From an uncultured Gemmatimonadota bacterium (GTDB taxonomy: Bacteria > Gemmatimonadota > Gemmatimonadetes > Gemmatimonadales > Gemmatimonadaceae), in NCBI GenBank assembly GCA_946479895.1, contig CAMLHT010000071.1, positions 1 to 15,436 of the forward strand: DNA of 15,436 nt. The letters run 5' to 3'. The notes under the pieces were generated by a model that searched no databases, was not told the origin of the DNA, and saw only the letters and a list, made by a program, of their open reading frames with translations. The translations under genes were made by a program, and so were the position numbers. Of the stretch, positions 8,204 through 14,621 are shown piece after piece (position 1 is the stretch's first letter; each line of letters begins with the position of its first letter).

Positions 8204-8584
8204 TCAACCCACCGGCGTGGGGTCGTGCTCGGTGTGCACGACGGTCAGGAGGAAGACGCAGCCTCCCCGGGATCGGGCAGCGTGCGGGACTCCCACGCCG
8301 AAAACCAGCACCTCCCCCGTCTGCATCGGGTACTCCTTCGAGAGCGCCGTGAACACCACGTCGCCCTGGAGCACGTGGATGGACACCGGCCCGTCGGCCC
8401 GATGCTCGGGGAGCACCCCATCCTTCGCCAGCGCCATCAGGGTGAGGCGCAGCGGCCCTTCCTTGACGAGCGTCCGGGCCGTGCGGCCGTGCGCATCGAG
8501 CAGCGCGGTATCCAGCGTCAGCTCGTCGCGCTTGAGATGGTGGAACAGGACGTCGCCCGCGATCGGTCGCTTCAGTGAAGACAT
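8204..8584 (-). CDS. Small cupin-domain protein
   Basis: A 126-residue cytoplasmic protein made of a single cupin barrel. The first cupin motif appears as LPEHRADGPVSIHVLQGDV (58–76) and the second as EVLVFGVGVPHAAR (91–104). The usual HxH pair is reduced: His61 and His101 are the clearest metal-ligand candidates, with His70 nearby, so the metal site is partial or non-catalytic. The ATG at 8584 lies 20 bases after the stop of the NirK-like gene and fits a last gene of the operon. The frame remains open upstream, inside the preceding gene, but that part is a shadow. The role is unknown. Small cupins occur beside nitrogen-oxide genes and may act in sensing or metal binding (inference). Confidence 0.78.
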   Translation of the reverse strand: MSSLKRPIAGDVLFHHLKRDELTLDTALLDAHGRTARTLVKEGPLRLTLMALAKDGVLPEHRADGPVSIHVLQGDVVFTALSKEYPMQTGEVLVFGVGVPHAARSRGGCVFLLTVVHTEHDPTPVG

Positions 8585-8604
8585 CGTTGACTCGTTGGGG
8601 GTGA

Positions 8605-9711
8605 TCAGGGCTCGACGATCAGGAATCCGATCGAGCCCTTCTGGCCATGGCCGAAGCCGTGATTGACGAACGGGAACTCTCCCGGCACATCGCAGACCAG
8701 CTCGAAGCACATGCCGCCCCCGGGGGGCACGTCCCAGGTCTGGACCCCGCGAATCGGTGATCCCGGGGGCGCCCCGAGGTATACCGTGTCGAACTGCTCG
8801 CCGACCACGTGGAAGTGGCACGGATGGGTCGGCCCGGCGTTCACGACCCAGAAGCGGACCCGGTCGCCGACCTTCACGCGGATCGGGTCCCTGATGTACT
8901 GGTTCGGGCGTCCGTTGAAGCACACGAAGTCCGGGAGCGTCGACAGCATCTTCTGGTAATCGAAGGACCGGACGCCGCCCGCCGCCGCCGCGAGATAGAA
9001 CTCGGCCTGGACGATCACGAACTCCTTCGCCGGCGGCAGCGCCTCGCGCGGGGAGACGATGATCGCGCCGTGCATGCCGGAGCCGATGTGCATGAGCACC
9101 GGCGCGGTGCCGCAGTGGTACATGAACGCGCCGGCATACTTCGGCTTGAAGGTGAAGGTGACCGACTGTCCCTTCCCGACGGACCGGAACGCCACCTTCG
9201 GATCGACCTGCGCCGCGTGGAAGTCCATGGAGTGCGGGATGTCGACGTCGTTGGTCAGCGTGAACTCGACCGTATCCCCGACGCGGCAATGCACGATGGG
9301 CCCGGGCATCTGCCCCTCGAAGGTCCACGCGGCGACGACGGTGTGGTCGGAGATGCGGATGGGCACCTCCCGCGCATGCCAGTGCAGCTTCAGCGTACGC
9401 TCGTCGCCGAGCTTCGGGAGCTCGGGGGCATAGCGGGCGAACGCGGCCGACGACGCGCCCGCGGTGCTCGCCGCGGTGGCCGACGACGGAGCGTGCGCGG
9501 TCTTCATCGCCGTGTCGAGGCGGCTGTTGGCGTTCTGCGCCTGATCCTGCGTCGGCGAAGCCGGCCCGGCCGTGCTGTCGGTCGCCGCCGGGGCCCGCGT
9601 GTCGCAGGCCACCAGCGTCGTCCCGCCGATCACCATTCCCAGCGTGGTCAGGTCGCCAAGGAATCGCCGGCGACTGGACGATGGAGGCCCTTCGGGGACG
9701 TCGGAATTCAC
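8605..9711 (-). CDS. NirK-like multicopper protein, Tat-exported lipoprotein
   Basis: A 368-residue two-cupredoxin-domain protein. The N-terminus has a Tat motif (SRRRFLG, 13–19) and a lipobox ending at Cys36 (TTLVAC), then an Ala/Ser/Thr-rich linker to about residue 92. Copper residues match NirK one for one: type 1 His160, Cys200, His208, Met213; type 2 His165, His199, His351; catalytic Asp163 and His301. It differs from the nirK product at 4422–5492 near the last type 2 ligand (NHGFGHGQKG). A trinuclear-centre HCHxxxH motif is absent, so it is not a laccase. The start is GTG at 9711, supported by GGAG seven bases upstream. It is probably a second nitrite reductase or a relative with another substrate. 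The cupin gene follows. The family is sure, the substrate is not. Confidence 0.85.
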   Translation of the reverse strand: MNSDVPEGPPSSSRRRFLGDLTTLGMVIGGTTLVACDTRAPAATDSTAGPASPTQDQAQNANSRLDTAMKTAHAPSSATAASTAGASSAAFARYAPELPKLGDERTLKLHWHAREVPIRISDHTVVAAWTFEGQMPGPIVHCRVGDTVEFTLTNDVDIPHSMDFHAAQVDPKVAFRSVGKGQSVTFTFKPKYAGAFMYHCGTAPVLMHIGSGMHGAIIVSPREALPPAKEFVIVQAEFYLAAAAGGVRSFDYQKMLSTLPDFVCFNGRPNQYIRDPIRVKVGDRVRFWVVNAGPTHPCHFHVVGEQFDTVYLGAPPGSPIRGVQTWDVPPGGGMCFELVCDVPGEFPFVNHGFGHGQKGSIGFLIVEP

Positions 9712-9780
9712 GCTCGCTCCTCTCTGGTCCAGAAGGAACTAAGCGCACCCTCGTATCCCCACCAAATGACAGGCTCGGCC

Positions 9781-9877
9781 GAGGCCTCGGGCCGGCGGCT
9801 ACCCCGAGGCCTCGGGCCGACGGCTACCTCGAGGCCTCGGGCCGACGGCTACCTCGAGGCCTCGGGCCGACGGCTAC
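9781..9877. repeat. 25-bp tandem repeat, about four copies, with internal palindrome
   Basis: Units at 9781–9805, 9806–9830, 9831–9855 and 9856–9877 (the last 22 bases) share GAGGCCTCGGGCC followed by GACGGCTAC. Unit 1 has one difference in its middle and one near its end. Each carries the palindrome CGAGGCCTCG, extended to 14 bases at 9803–9816. The last unit supplies the TAG stop codon of the small oxidase-like gene at 9874. The array fills most of the only long gap in the minus-strand operon. Confidence 0.9.
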
Positions 9878-10305
9878 ATGGTCTTCAGGGACCGGGCGTC
9901 AGGACGCGGGCGCGGACCGTCCAGCGTCTTCCATATGAGATATCCGAAGACGTAGGCGCCGACCGCGGCAGCGGAGCCGCCCACGCCGAGCCAGACGCTC
10001 GACACCGGCCGGCCCTGCGCCCGCAGGACGAAGCCCGTCACCATCAGCGCGAGACCGACGTTGTTGAGCCACCAGTGCACGCCGGCCGCGCGCGGGCTTC
10101 GCAGCGGGCTGCCGGCGAAGCGCGGAATCACGTGGTACGCGACCCCGAAGATCATCATCGCCACGAATCCGAGCAGCAGCATGTGCAGGTGCGCGGTCCT
10201 GTAGATGGACCACGCCGGGTGCACGCCCATCGCGACGCCGAGCGTCACCCCGCCAGCCAGCCAGGCGACGCTCGCGCGAAGGAACGCCTTTACGAACCAG
10301 TCCAT
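9874..10305 (-). CDS. Small haem-copper oxidase subunit I-like membrane protein (paralogue B)
   Basis: A 143-residue protein with four likely membrane helices (about 8–26, 38–62, 76–95, 104–125). Helix two reads AHLHMLLLGFVAMMIFG (38–54) and ends in VIPR, like the histidine helix of cbb3-type subunit I or NnrS. It shares AHxH, GFV, MI, GVA and PR at matching places with the product of 3251–3706, so the two are probably paralogues. No later haem ligands are visible. The ATG at 10305 overlaps the stop of the DUF542 gene by one base. A GTG at 10308 is an equal candidate. It is the last gene before the tandem repeat, whose final unit contains its stop codon. Function is unknown: it may bind a haem b as a dimer or help a partner oxidase, both inference. 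Confidence 0.72.
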   Translation of the reverse strand: MDWFVKAFLRASVAWLAGGVTLGVAMGVHPAWSIYRTAHLHMLLLGFVAMMIFGVAYHVIPRFAGSPLRSPRAAGVHWWLNNVGLALMVTGFVLRAQGRPVSSVWLGVGGSAAAVGAYVFGYLIWKTLDGPRPRPDARSLKTM

Positions 10306-10505
10306 CACGCCCGCTCGAGCTCGGCGAGCAGGGCGATGAAATCGAACCGGTGCTTCTTCGCGACTTCGGCCAGCGGCAGGGCGCCGCCACAGCAGGCGTC
10401 GATGCCGAGGCGGTTGAACACCGCCAGCGTCTCCGGGTGCTCGGCGACGACCTGGTTGACGGTCATCTCGGCGGTGATGTCCCCGCTCTTCGTCGACTGG
10501 CTCAC
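10305..10505 (-). CDS. Stand-alone DUF542 (ScdA/RIC N-terminal domain) protein
   Basis: A 66-residue cytoplasmic protein. It consists solely of the DUF542 domain that forms the N-terminus of RIC/YtfE/ScdA di-iron proteins, which repair iron–sulfur clusters harmed by NO or oxidants. The hallmark GIDACCGGALPL (34–45) has the CC pair. The usual hemerythrin-like domain is absent. I chose the GTG at 10505, which overlaps the stop of the cupredoxin gene (GTGA). The open frame continues upstream to 10562, but that part lies inside the cupredoxin gene. It overlaps the next gene too. An NO-defence or cluster-repair role fits the context (inference). Confidence 0.85.
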   Translation of the reverse strand: MSQSTKSGDITAEMTVNQVVAEHPETLAVFNRLGIDACCGGALPLAEVAKKHRFDFIALLAELERA

Positions 10506-10957
10506 TTCTCGTCCTCGACTTCGAGATGGCCGATCATGCCCAGCAGTGCGTGCGGGTCGCACTGGAAGTAGTACTTGCCCGGCTGGAGCGTGACGAGCAG
10601 GTCGTACGTCTGGTCGGGGAGCTGGAGGAAATCGCTCACCGGCGGCAGGCCGGTCTTGCCGGGGTTGGAATCGGGCAGGAAGTGCACGTTGTGCACGCCG
10701 GCGACGAGCTTGAAGCGGATGAGGTCACCGCGGTGCACCTCGAACTTGCTGGGCTTGAAGTAGTTGCCCTTCTCATCGGTGATGAGCTCGACCTCGATGA
10801 CCTTGCCGGTCGCCTTGACGTCGGGCGCGGGCTGGGTGGAGGGGGTGGGCGCCGGCGGCGTGGCGGTCGTGCCTTCCGGAGCCTTGGGCTCGCTCGAGCA
10901 GGCGCCGGCGATGACGACGGCGGCGGCGATGATGGTGAGGTGGGATAAGCGACGCAT
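10502..10957 (-). CDS. Plastocyanin-like blue copper lipoprotein
   Basis: A 151-residue lipoprotein. The signal peptide ends in the lipobox AGAC (Cys20), followed by a Pro/Ala/Thr-rich linker to about residue 45. The cupredoxin domain has all four type 1 copper ligands: a histidine in AGVHNVHF (about 87–94), then Cys123, His126 and Met131 in QCDPHALLGM (122–131). It would sit in the periplasm, tethered to a membrane, and carry single electrons. It starts 17 bases after the stop of nosY and overlaps the DUF542 start. A natural role is electron donor to NosZ or to the NirK-like protein in the same operon (inference). Confidence 0.88.
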   Translation of the reverse strand: MRRLSHLTIIAAAVVIAGACSSEPKAPEGTTATPPAPTPSTQPAPDVKATGKVIEVELITDEKGNYFKPSKFEVHRGDLIRFKLVAGVHNVHFLPDSNPGKTGLPPVSDFLQLPDQTYDLLVTLQPGKYYFQCDPHALLGMIGHLEVEDEK

Positions 10958-10974
10958 ATGAGTCAGTCTCGGGT

Positions 10975-11763
10975 TCAGAAATCCTTGCGTTGAAACAGGC
11001 GAGCGCCGGCAACCGCCGGCACCGCGGTCCAGAGGACGAGGGCGCCCGCGGCGATCGCGAGGCCCAGCGCACCATCGAAGAACCGTTGGAAGACGGCGCC
11101 GGTGTAGCCGAGCAGCGCGGCGACGTCGAATTGGAAGAGGAGCAGCAGGCGGGCGAGGTCGATCGGGTTCGCGATCATGCCGATGAGCATCGGCCGCTCG
11201 ATGGGATAGTCGGCGAACTGGGTCGCCAGCATCAGGGTCAGCGCGTCGTACACGACGGCCAGCAGCAGCCAGGCGCCAAGCGCGGTGGCGAGACCGCGAA
11301 CGCGATCCTCGATGCGGTAGGTGATGACGGCCGCGAGACCGGTGAAGGCTCCGGTGAGCGCCACCGCGAGCACGATCAGGATCGACGCGAGGCGCAGGGA
11401 TGCTCCCGACGCGCCATGGAGGATCATCGGCGCCGCGATCCCCGCGCCCACGGCGCCGGCGAGCGGCAGCGTGAGGCCCAGGAACAGCCCGGCGAAGAGA
11501 TGCCGGCGACGCACCGGCTGCGCCAGAAGCAGCTCGACGAATTCCCGCGCCCCGTACAGGTACATGCTCCCGAAGACGATGCTGCCGAGCGGAACGACGA
11601 ACAGCACGACGTTCACGAGGCTCAGGAGGGCCTTCTGCTCGGTGTCGCTGAAGCGCAGGAGCGACCAGGTCGCGATCGCGAAGAAGGCGGCGTAGGCGAT
11701 GAGCCAGCGGCTCCGCACGAGGTCGCGGACGCCGAAGCGGGCGATGCGGCGGACGGTATTCAT
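10975..11763 (-). CDS. nosY: NosY, ABC transporter permease of nos maturation
   Basis: A 262-residue inner-membrane permease with six likely helices. It starts with MNTVRRIARFGVRDLVRSRW and has the ABC-2-type pattern with YLYGAREFVELLLAQPVRR in the first third, typical of NosY. It works with the NosF ATPase and periplasmic NosD to supply the sulfide or copper assembly step of the CuZ centre of NosZ (known for the family). The ATG overlaps the nosF stop by four bases (ATGA). A 17-base gap separates it from the cupredoxin gene downstream. Confidence 0.92.
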   Translation of the reverse strand: MNTVRRIARFGVRDLVRSRWLIAYAAFFAIATWSLLRFSDTEQKALLSLVNVVLFVVPLGSIVFGSMYLYGAREFVELLLAQPVRRRHLFAGLFLGLTLPLAGAVGAGIAAPMILHGASGASLRLASILIVLAVALTGAFTGLAAVITYRIEDRVRGLATALGAWLLLAVVYDALTLMLATQFADYPIERPMLIGMIANPIDLARLLLLFQFDVAALLGYTGAVFQRFFDGALGLAIAAGALVLWTAVPAVAGARLFQRKDF

Positions 11764-12470
11764 GCCGCCACCCCATTCTGTAGCACGTGGGCGATCGCCC
11801 GCTCGAGAGTGAACTGCCGGGTCACCCGCTTGAGGTCGTGCACCGGCCCCGAGAAGCGGATGCGCCCATCGCAGAGGAAGGCCACGTCGTCCGCAAGCTC
11901 GTCGATCTCGCTCATCACGTGCGAGGTCAGGACGATGGTCGTTCCCTTTTCGCGCTCGGCGCGCAGCTGGTCCTTGAGGATGCCCGCCGCCACCGGATCG
12001 AGGCCCGCCGTGGGCTCATCCAGGATCAGCACCGGGGGCGCGAACATGAAGGCGACCGCGGCGTTGATCTTCTGCCGCGTCCCGCCGGACAGCACCCGCA
12101 GCGGCTTGCCGAGGTGCGGGCGCAGCGCGAGGAGGTCGACGAGCTCGATCGTCGCCGGGGCGACGCCACGGAGGTCGACGATCATGTCGAGCAGATCCTG
12201 GCCCGTGATGTTGTCCGGAAAGCGGGCGATCTGCGGCATGTATCCGATGGAGGCGCGGTAGTCGCCGCGGTCGTCGATGTCCACGCCGCCGATGCTGATT
12301 GTCCCCGCGTCGGCCCGGGCCAGGCCCAGGATGGTCTTGATGAGCGTGGTCTTGCCGGCCGCGTTCGGGCCCACCACGGCAGTCACCCTGCCCCGCCCGA
12401 TGGCGAGGTCGACGCCGTCGAGCACCTGTAGCGCCTTGTAGCGCTTGCGGAGGCCCCGGATTTCGATCAT
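11760..12470 (-). CDS. nosF: NosF, ABC transporter ATPase of nos maturation
   Basis: A 236-residue cytoplasmic ATPase with all ABC motifs: Walker A GPNAAGKT (34–41), Q-loop Gln80, signature LSGG (127–130), Walker B LILDEP (148–153) and H-loop His184. It couples ATP use to the NosY permease in NosZ copper-site maturation. The start overlaps the nosD stop by four bases and its own stop overlaps nosY, so nosD, nosF and nosY are tightly coupled. Length is a little short compared with clade I NosF proteins, but no motif is lost. Confidence 0.94.
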   Translation of the reverse strand: MIEIRGLRKRYKALQVLDGVDLAIGRGRVTAVVGPNAAGKTTLIKTILGLARADAGTISIGGVDIDDRGDYRASIGYMPQIARFPDNITGQDLLDMIVDLRGVAPATIELVDLLALRPHLGKPLRVLSGGTRQKINAAVAFMFAPPVLILDEPTAGLDPVAAGILKDQLRAEREKGTTIVLTSHVMSEIDELADDVAFLCDGRIRFSGPVHDLKRVTRQFTLERAIAHVLQNGVAA

Positions 12471-13714
12471 CTCGGCCTCCGCATGCGCGGCGTGGCATCG
12501 GCCAGCGTTTCGGGTGTCAGCGTCGGGAAGGCGCGCTCGGCGGCGTCGAGCACGGTGCTGATGGGGCTGCGGAGCAGCACGAGCGCGGGCTCGTTGTTCG
12601 CGACGATCATCGAGAAGAGGCGGACGGGGCGGTGCGGAACGTCGCCCGTGCCGTCACGGTCGAGGTCATAGCCGCGGTATTCGTCCCAGTAGTTGCCGGC
12701 GAAGCGGCCGCTCGACTGGCGGCTGTTGGTCGCGACGTCGAAGGTGTTCGAGGCGAAGACGTTGTCGGTGAAGGCCGCGTCCTGCGTGCTGGCGAGGATC
12801 CTCACCGCCCAGCCGTTGTTCTCGAACGCGTTGCGGCGGGCGACGAGGCGGGTCGCGCCGTCGGCGACGAGGCCCGTGGTATTCCCGGCGAATCGGTTCC
12901 CGTCGAGCGTCGCATCGTACACTTCCTTGAGCAGCAGGCCGTACGCGGACGCGCCCCAGCTCGACTCGAAGCGATTCTCCTTCATGAGCACGCGCTTCGT
13001 GTACATGACCGCCACGCCGGCGCCGTTCGCCCGGAAGGCGTTGCGCTCGTACCGGCAGTCGTCCGAGTACATGAAGTGGAGCCCGTACCGGATGTTGCGG
13101 GCGCTCTCGTTGCCGACCACGCGCGTGTCGTGCGCGAACTCCAGGTAGATCCCGTCGCGGTGGCCGTCGATGCGGTTGTCGGCCACGTCGATGTCGCGGG
13201 CCGTCCAGAGATGGATGCCGTTGCCGGAGCTGTCCTCCGTCGCGCGGCGCGCGGTGAGCACGTTGCGCTCGACGCGGCAGTGCGAGGTGCCGGCGAGGTA
13301 GATCCCGAAGAACGCGTTGTCGATCGTGTTGTCCTCGATGCGGCAGCTCCGCACCTCGCCCGCCCGGATCGCGGCGCGGTCCTCGACGTGGCTCGGCGCG
13401 ACGTTGCGCAGCCGGAGGCCGCGGACCGTGACGTCATCCGCCTCGATGCGCAGGATGTGTGTCGCCTTTCCCCCGTCGAGGACCGCGCCGGGCTCACCGA
13501 TCAGGGTGAGCGGGCGATCGATGACGATGGTCGGCTCCTGGTACGTGCCGCGGGAGACGACCACCCGGTCGCCGGCATGCGCCGCCCGAATCGCCGCCTG
13601 GACGGATTCCCCCGCCCTGACGACGATGGTCCGCTGCGGCACCGTCTGCCCGCACATGGCCAGGCCAAGTGCGAGCATGACGGTCGCCGCGACGGTGTCA
13701 GCGCGCGACGGCAT
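12467..13714 (-). CDS. nosD: NosD, periplasmic copper-site maturation protein
   Basis: A 415-residue exported protein with signal peptide (about 1–22). It forms a right-handed beta-helix of CASH-type repeats: asparagine- and glycine-rich turns such as NGIHLW, DGIYLEF, YGLHFMYSDDC and YGLLLKE recur from about 100 to 370. The YGLHFMYSDD and NYWDEYRGYDLDRDGTGD stretches are typical NosD. The start at 13714 overlaps the end of the upstream gene by 17 bases. No better start keeps the signal peptide intact. NosD works with NosFY in building the CuZ centre. All expected parts are present. Confidence 0.94.
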   Translation of the reverse strand: MPSRADTVAATVMLALGLAMCGQTVPQRTIVVRAGESVQAAIRAAHAGDRVVVSRGTYQEPTIVIDRPLTLIGEPGAVLDGGKATHILRIEADDVTVRGLRLRNVAPSHVEDRAAIRAGEVRSCRIEDNTIDNAFFGIYLAGTSHCRVERNVLTARRATEDSSGNGIHLWTARDIDVADNRIDGHRDGIYLEFAHDTRVVGNESARNIRYGLHFMYSDDCRYERNAFRANGAGVAVMYTKRVLMKENRFESSWGASAYGLLLKEVYDATLDGNRFAGNTTGLVADGATRLVARRNAFENNGWAVRILASTQDAAFTDNVFASNTFDVATNSRQSSGRFAGNYWDEYRGYDLDRDGTGDVPHRPVRLFSMIVANNEPALVLLRSPISTVLDAAERAFPTLTPETLADATPRMRRPR

Positions 13715-14621
13715 ACACGGCTCCCATCGGCGGCCGCAGCGCGCCGTCCGACTTCAATACGGCATCCGACTCCCGCACGAGCGAGCCGGGGTGATCGGCG
13801 TCGACGACCCAGCGGTCGCCGGCGCCCTGCTCCCGCGCGACGTACGCCCGCATGCATTCGATCGAGTCGAACGTGACCGTCCTGCCCGTCGCGGTGACGA
13901 CCTGCGCGCCGAAGCGCTTGTCGGAGACGATCATGCGGCATTCGGCACACGAGTCGAGCCCGAATGCGATGGCGTGTCCCGGCGCCGCGCAGGCCATTGA
14001 TGCGGCGAGCAGGGCTCCGGCGGCGGGGACCCTCGCCGCCCTGGCGCGATACGCGATCACCAGGGCGACGAGGCCGAGCAGGAAGGCGACGCCGGCGGCC
14101 GCCGCGCCGACGTGTGGAAGCGACGTCGCCTGGAAGTTCAGGAGCTGCTTGGTGCCGATCAGCGGCGGCTGATACGTCATGTCCGGCACCACGATCACGG
14201 CCTGCTCGGCATCCAGGTTGTGTCCGTAATCGTAGCCCCAGCGCCAGAAGTCGTACATGCCCGCCACGCCGGCCGCCGCGAGCGCGACGACCCACGTGAC
14301 GAGCAGGCGGCGGCGCCCCACCAGCGCCACCAGGAGTCCACCGGCGATGAGCGCCGCGACGATCCATGGCATGAACTTCAGCTCGGGGATCGCGCTGGGA
14401 AGGATGGGGCGCATGCCGATGTAGTGATTCAGCGAATTGATGCTCTGGAGGTCGTTCTCCTTGATCCCGCTGATGGTGTTCAGCCTGATCAGGAGCCCGA
14501 GCCCCTCCGGATACTGGGGCGCGATCAGCCGAATGCTCCACAGCGGGGCCACGAACATCACCCCCAGCACCAGCGCGGCGACGGCGACCAGCAGACGGGG
14601 GACCCGGGACATGTTCCTCAT
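13698..14621 (-). CDS. NosB-like membrane domain fused to NosL-like copper chaperone domain
   Basis: A 307-residue protein in a single open frame. Residues 1–190 form a membrane part with helices near 8–28, 84–101, 106–122 and 172–191. It carries the periplasmic stretches NSLNHYIGMRPI (62–73) and DFWRWGYDYGHNLD (124–137), reminiscent of the multi-spanning protein after nosZ in clade II clusters (NosB). A fifth, signal-like helix (198–213) leads to a NosL-like domain (220–307) with the CAECRM copper motif (225–230), FDSIECM (251–257) and a closing MGAVYAVA. The ATG at 14621 overlaps the nosZ stop by four bases. Further upstream frame is a shadow of nosZ. NosL delivers Cu(I) to NosZ. Membrane attachment by fusion replaces the usual NosL lipid anchor. 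The NosL part is sure, the NosB link less so. Confidence 0.82.
   Translation of the reverse strand: MRNMSRVPRLLVAVAALVLGVMFVAPLWSIRLIAPQYPEGLGLLIRLNTISGIKENDLQSINSLNHYIGMRPILPSAIPELKFMPWIVAALIAGGLLVALVGRRRLLVTWVVALAAAGVAGMYDFWRWGYDYGHNLDAEQAVIVVPDMTYQPPLIGTKQLLNFQATSLPHVGAAAAGVAFLLGLVALVIAYRARAARVPAAGALLAASMACAAPGHAIAFGLDSCAECRMIVSDKRFGAQVVTATGRTVTFDSIECMRAYVAREQGAGDRWVVDADHPGSLVRESDAVLKSDGALRPPMGAVYAVAR

Noticed and set aside
8605..9711. Laccase-type multicopper oxidase with a trinuclear centre
   Set aside because: No HCHxxxHxxxM motif at the C-terminus; the copper residues instead match NirK position by position.
9781..9877. CRISPR array
   Set aside because: The units are directly joined with no spacers and no cas genes are near. 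It is a plain tandem repeat.
8809..10593. Long plus-strand open frame (594 codons) through the NirK-like gene, tandem repeat and DUF542
   Set aside because: It is antisense to several well-supported genes and its product is low-complexity Arg/Gly/Ala-rich. The tandem repeat inside it gives a repeated peptide, but this does not indicate a real protein.
10990..12261. Plus-strand open frame (423 codons) opposite nosY and nosF
   Set aside because: It is antisense to two genes with complete family motifs, and its composition is that of a shadow.
13698..14067. Separate nosL gene starting at an internal GTG near 14067
   Set aside because: That start would give a good signal peptide, but there is no stop codon before it and no clear ribosome binding site. 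The simplest reading is one fused protein; the point is kept as a note in the fusion finding.
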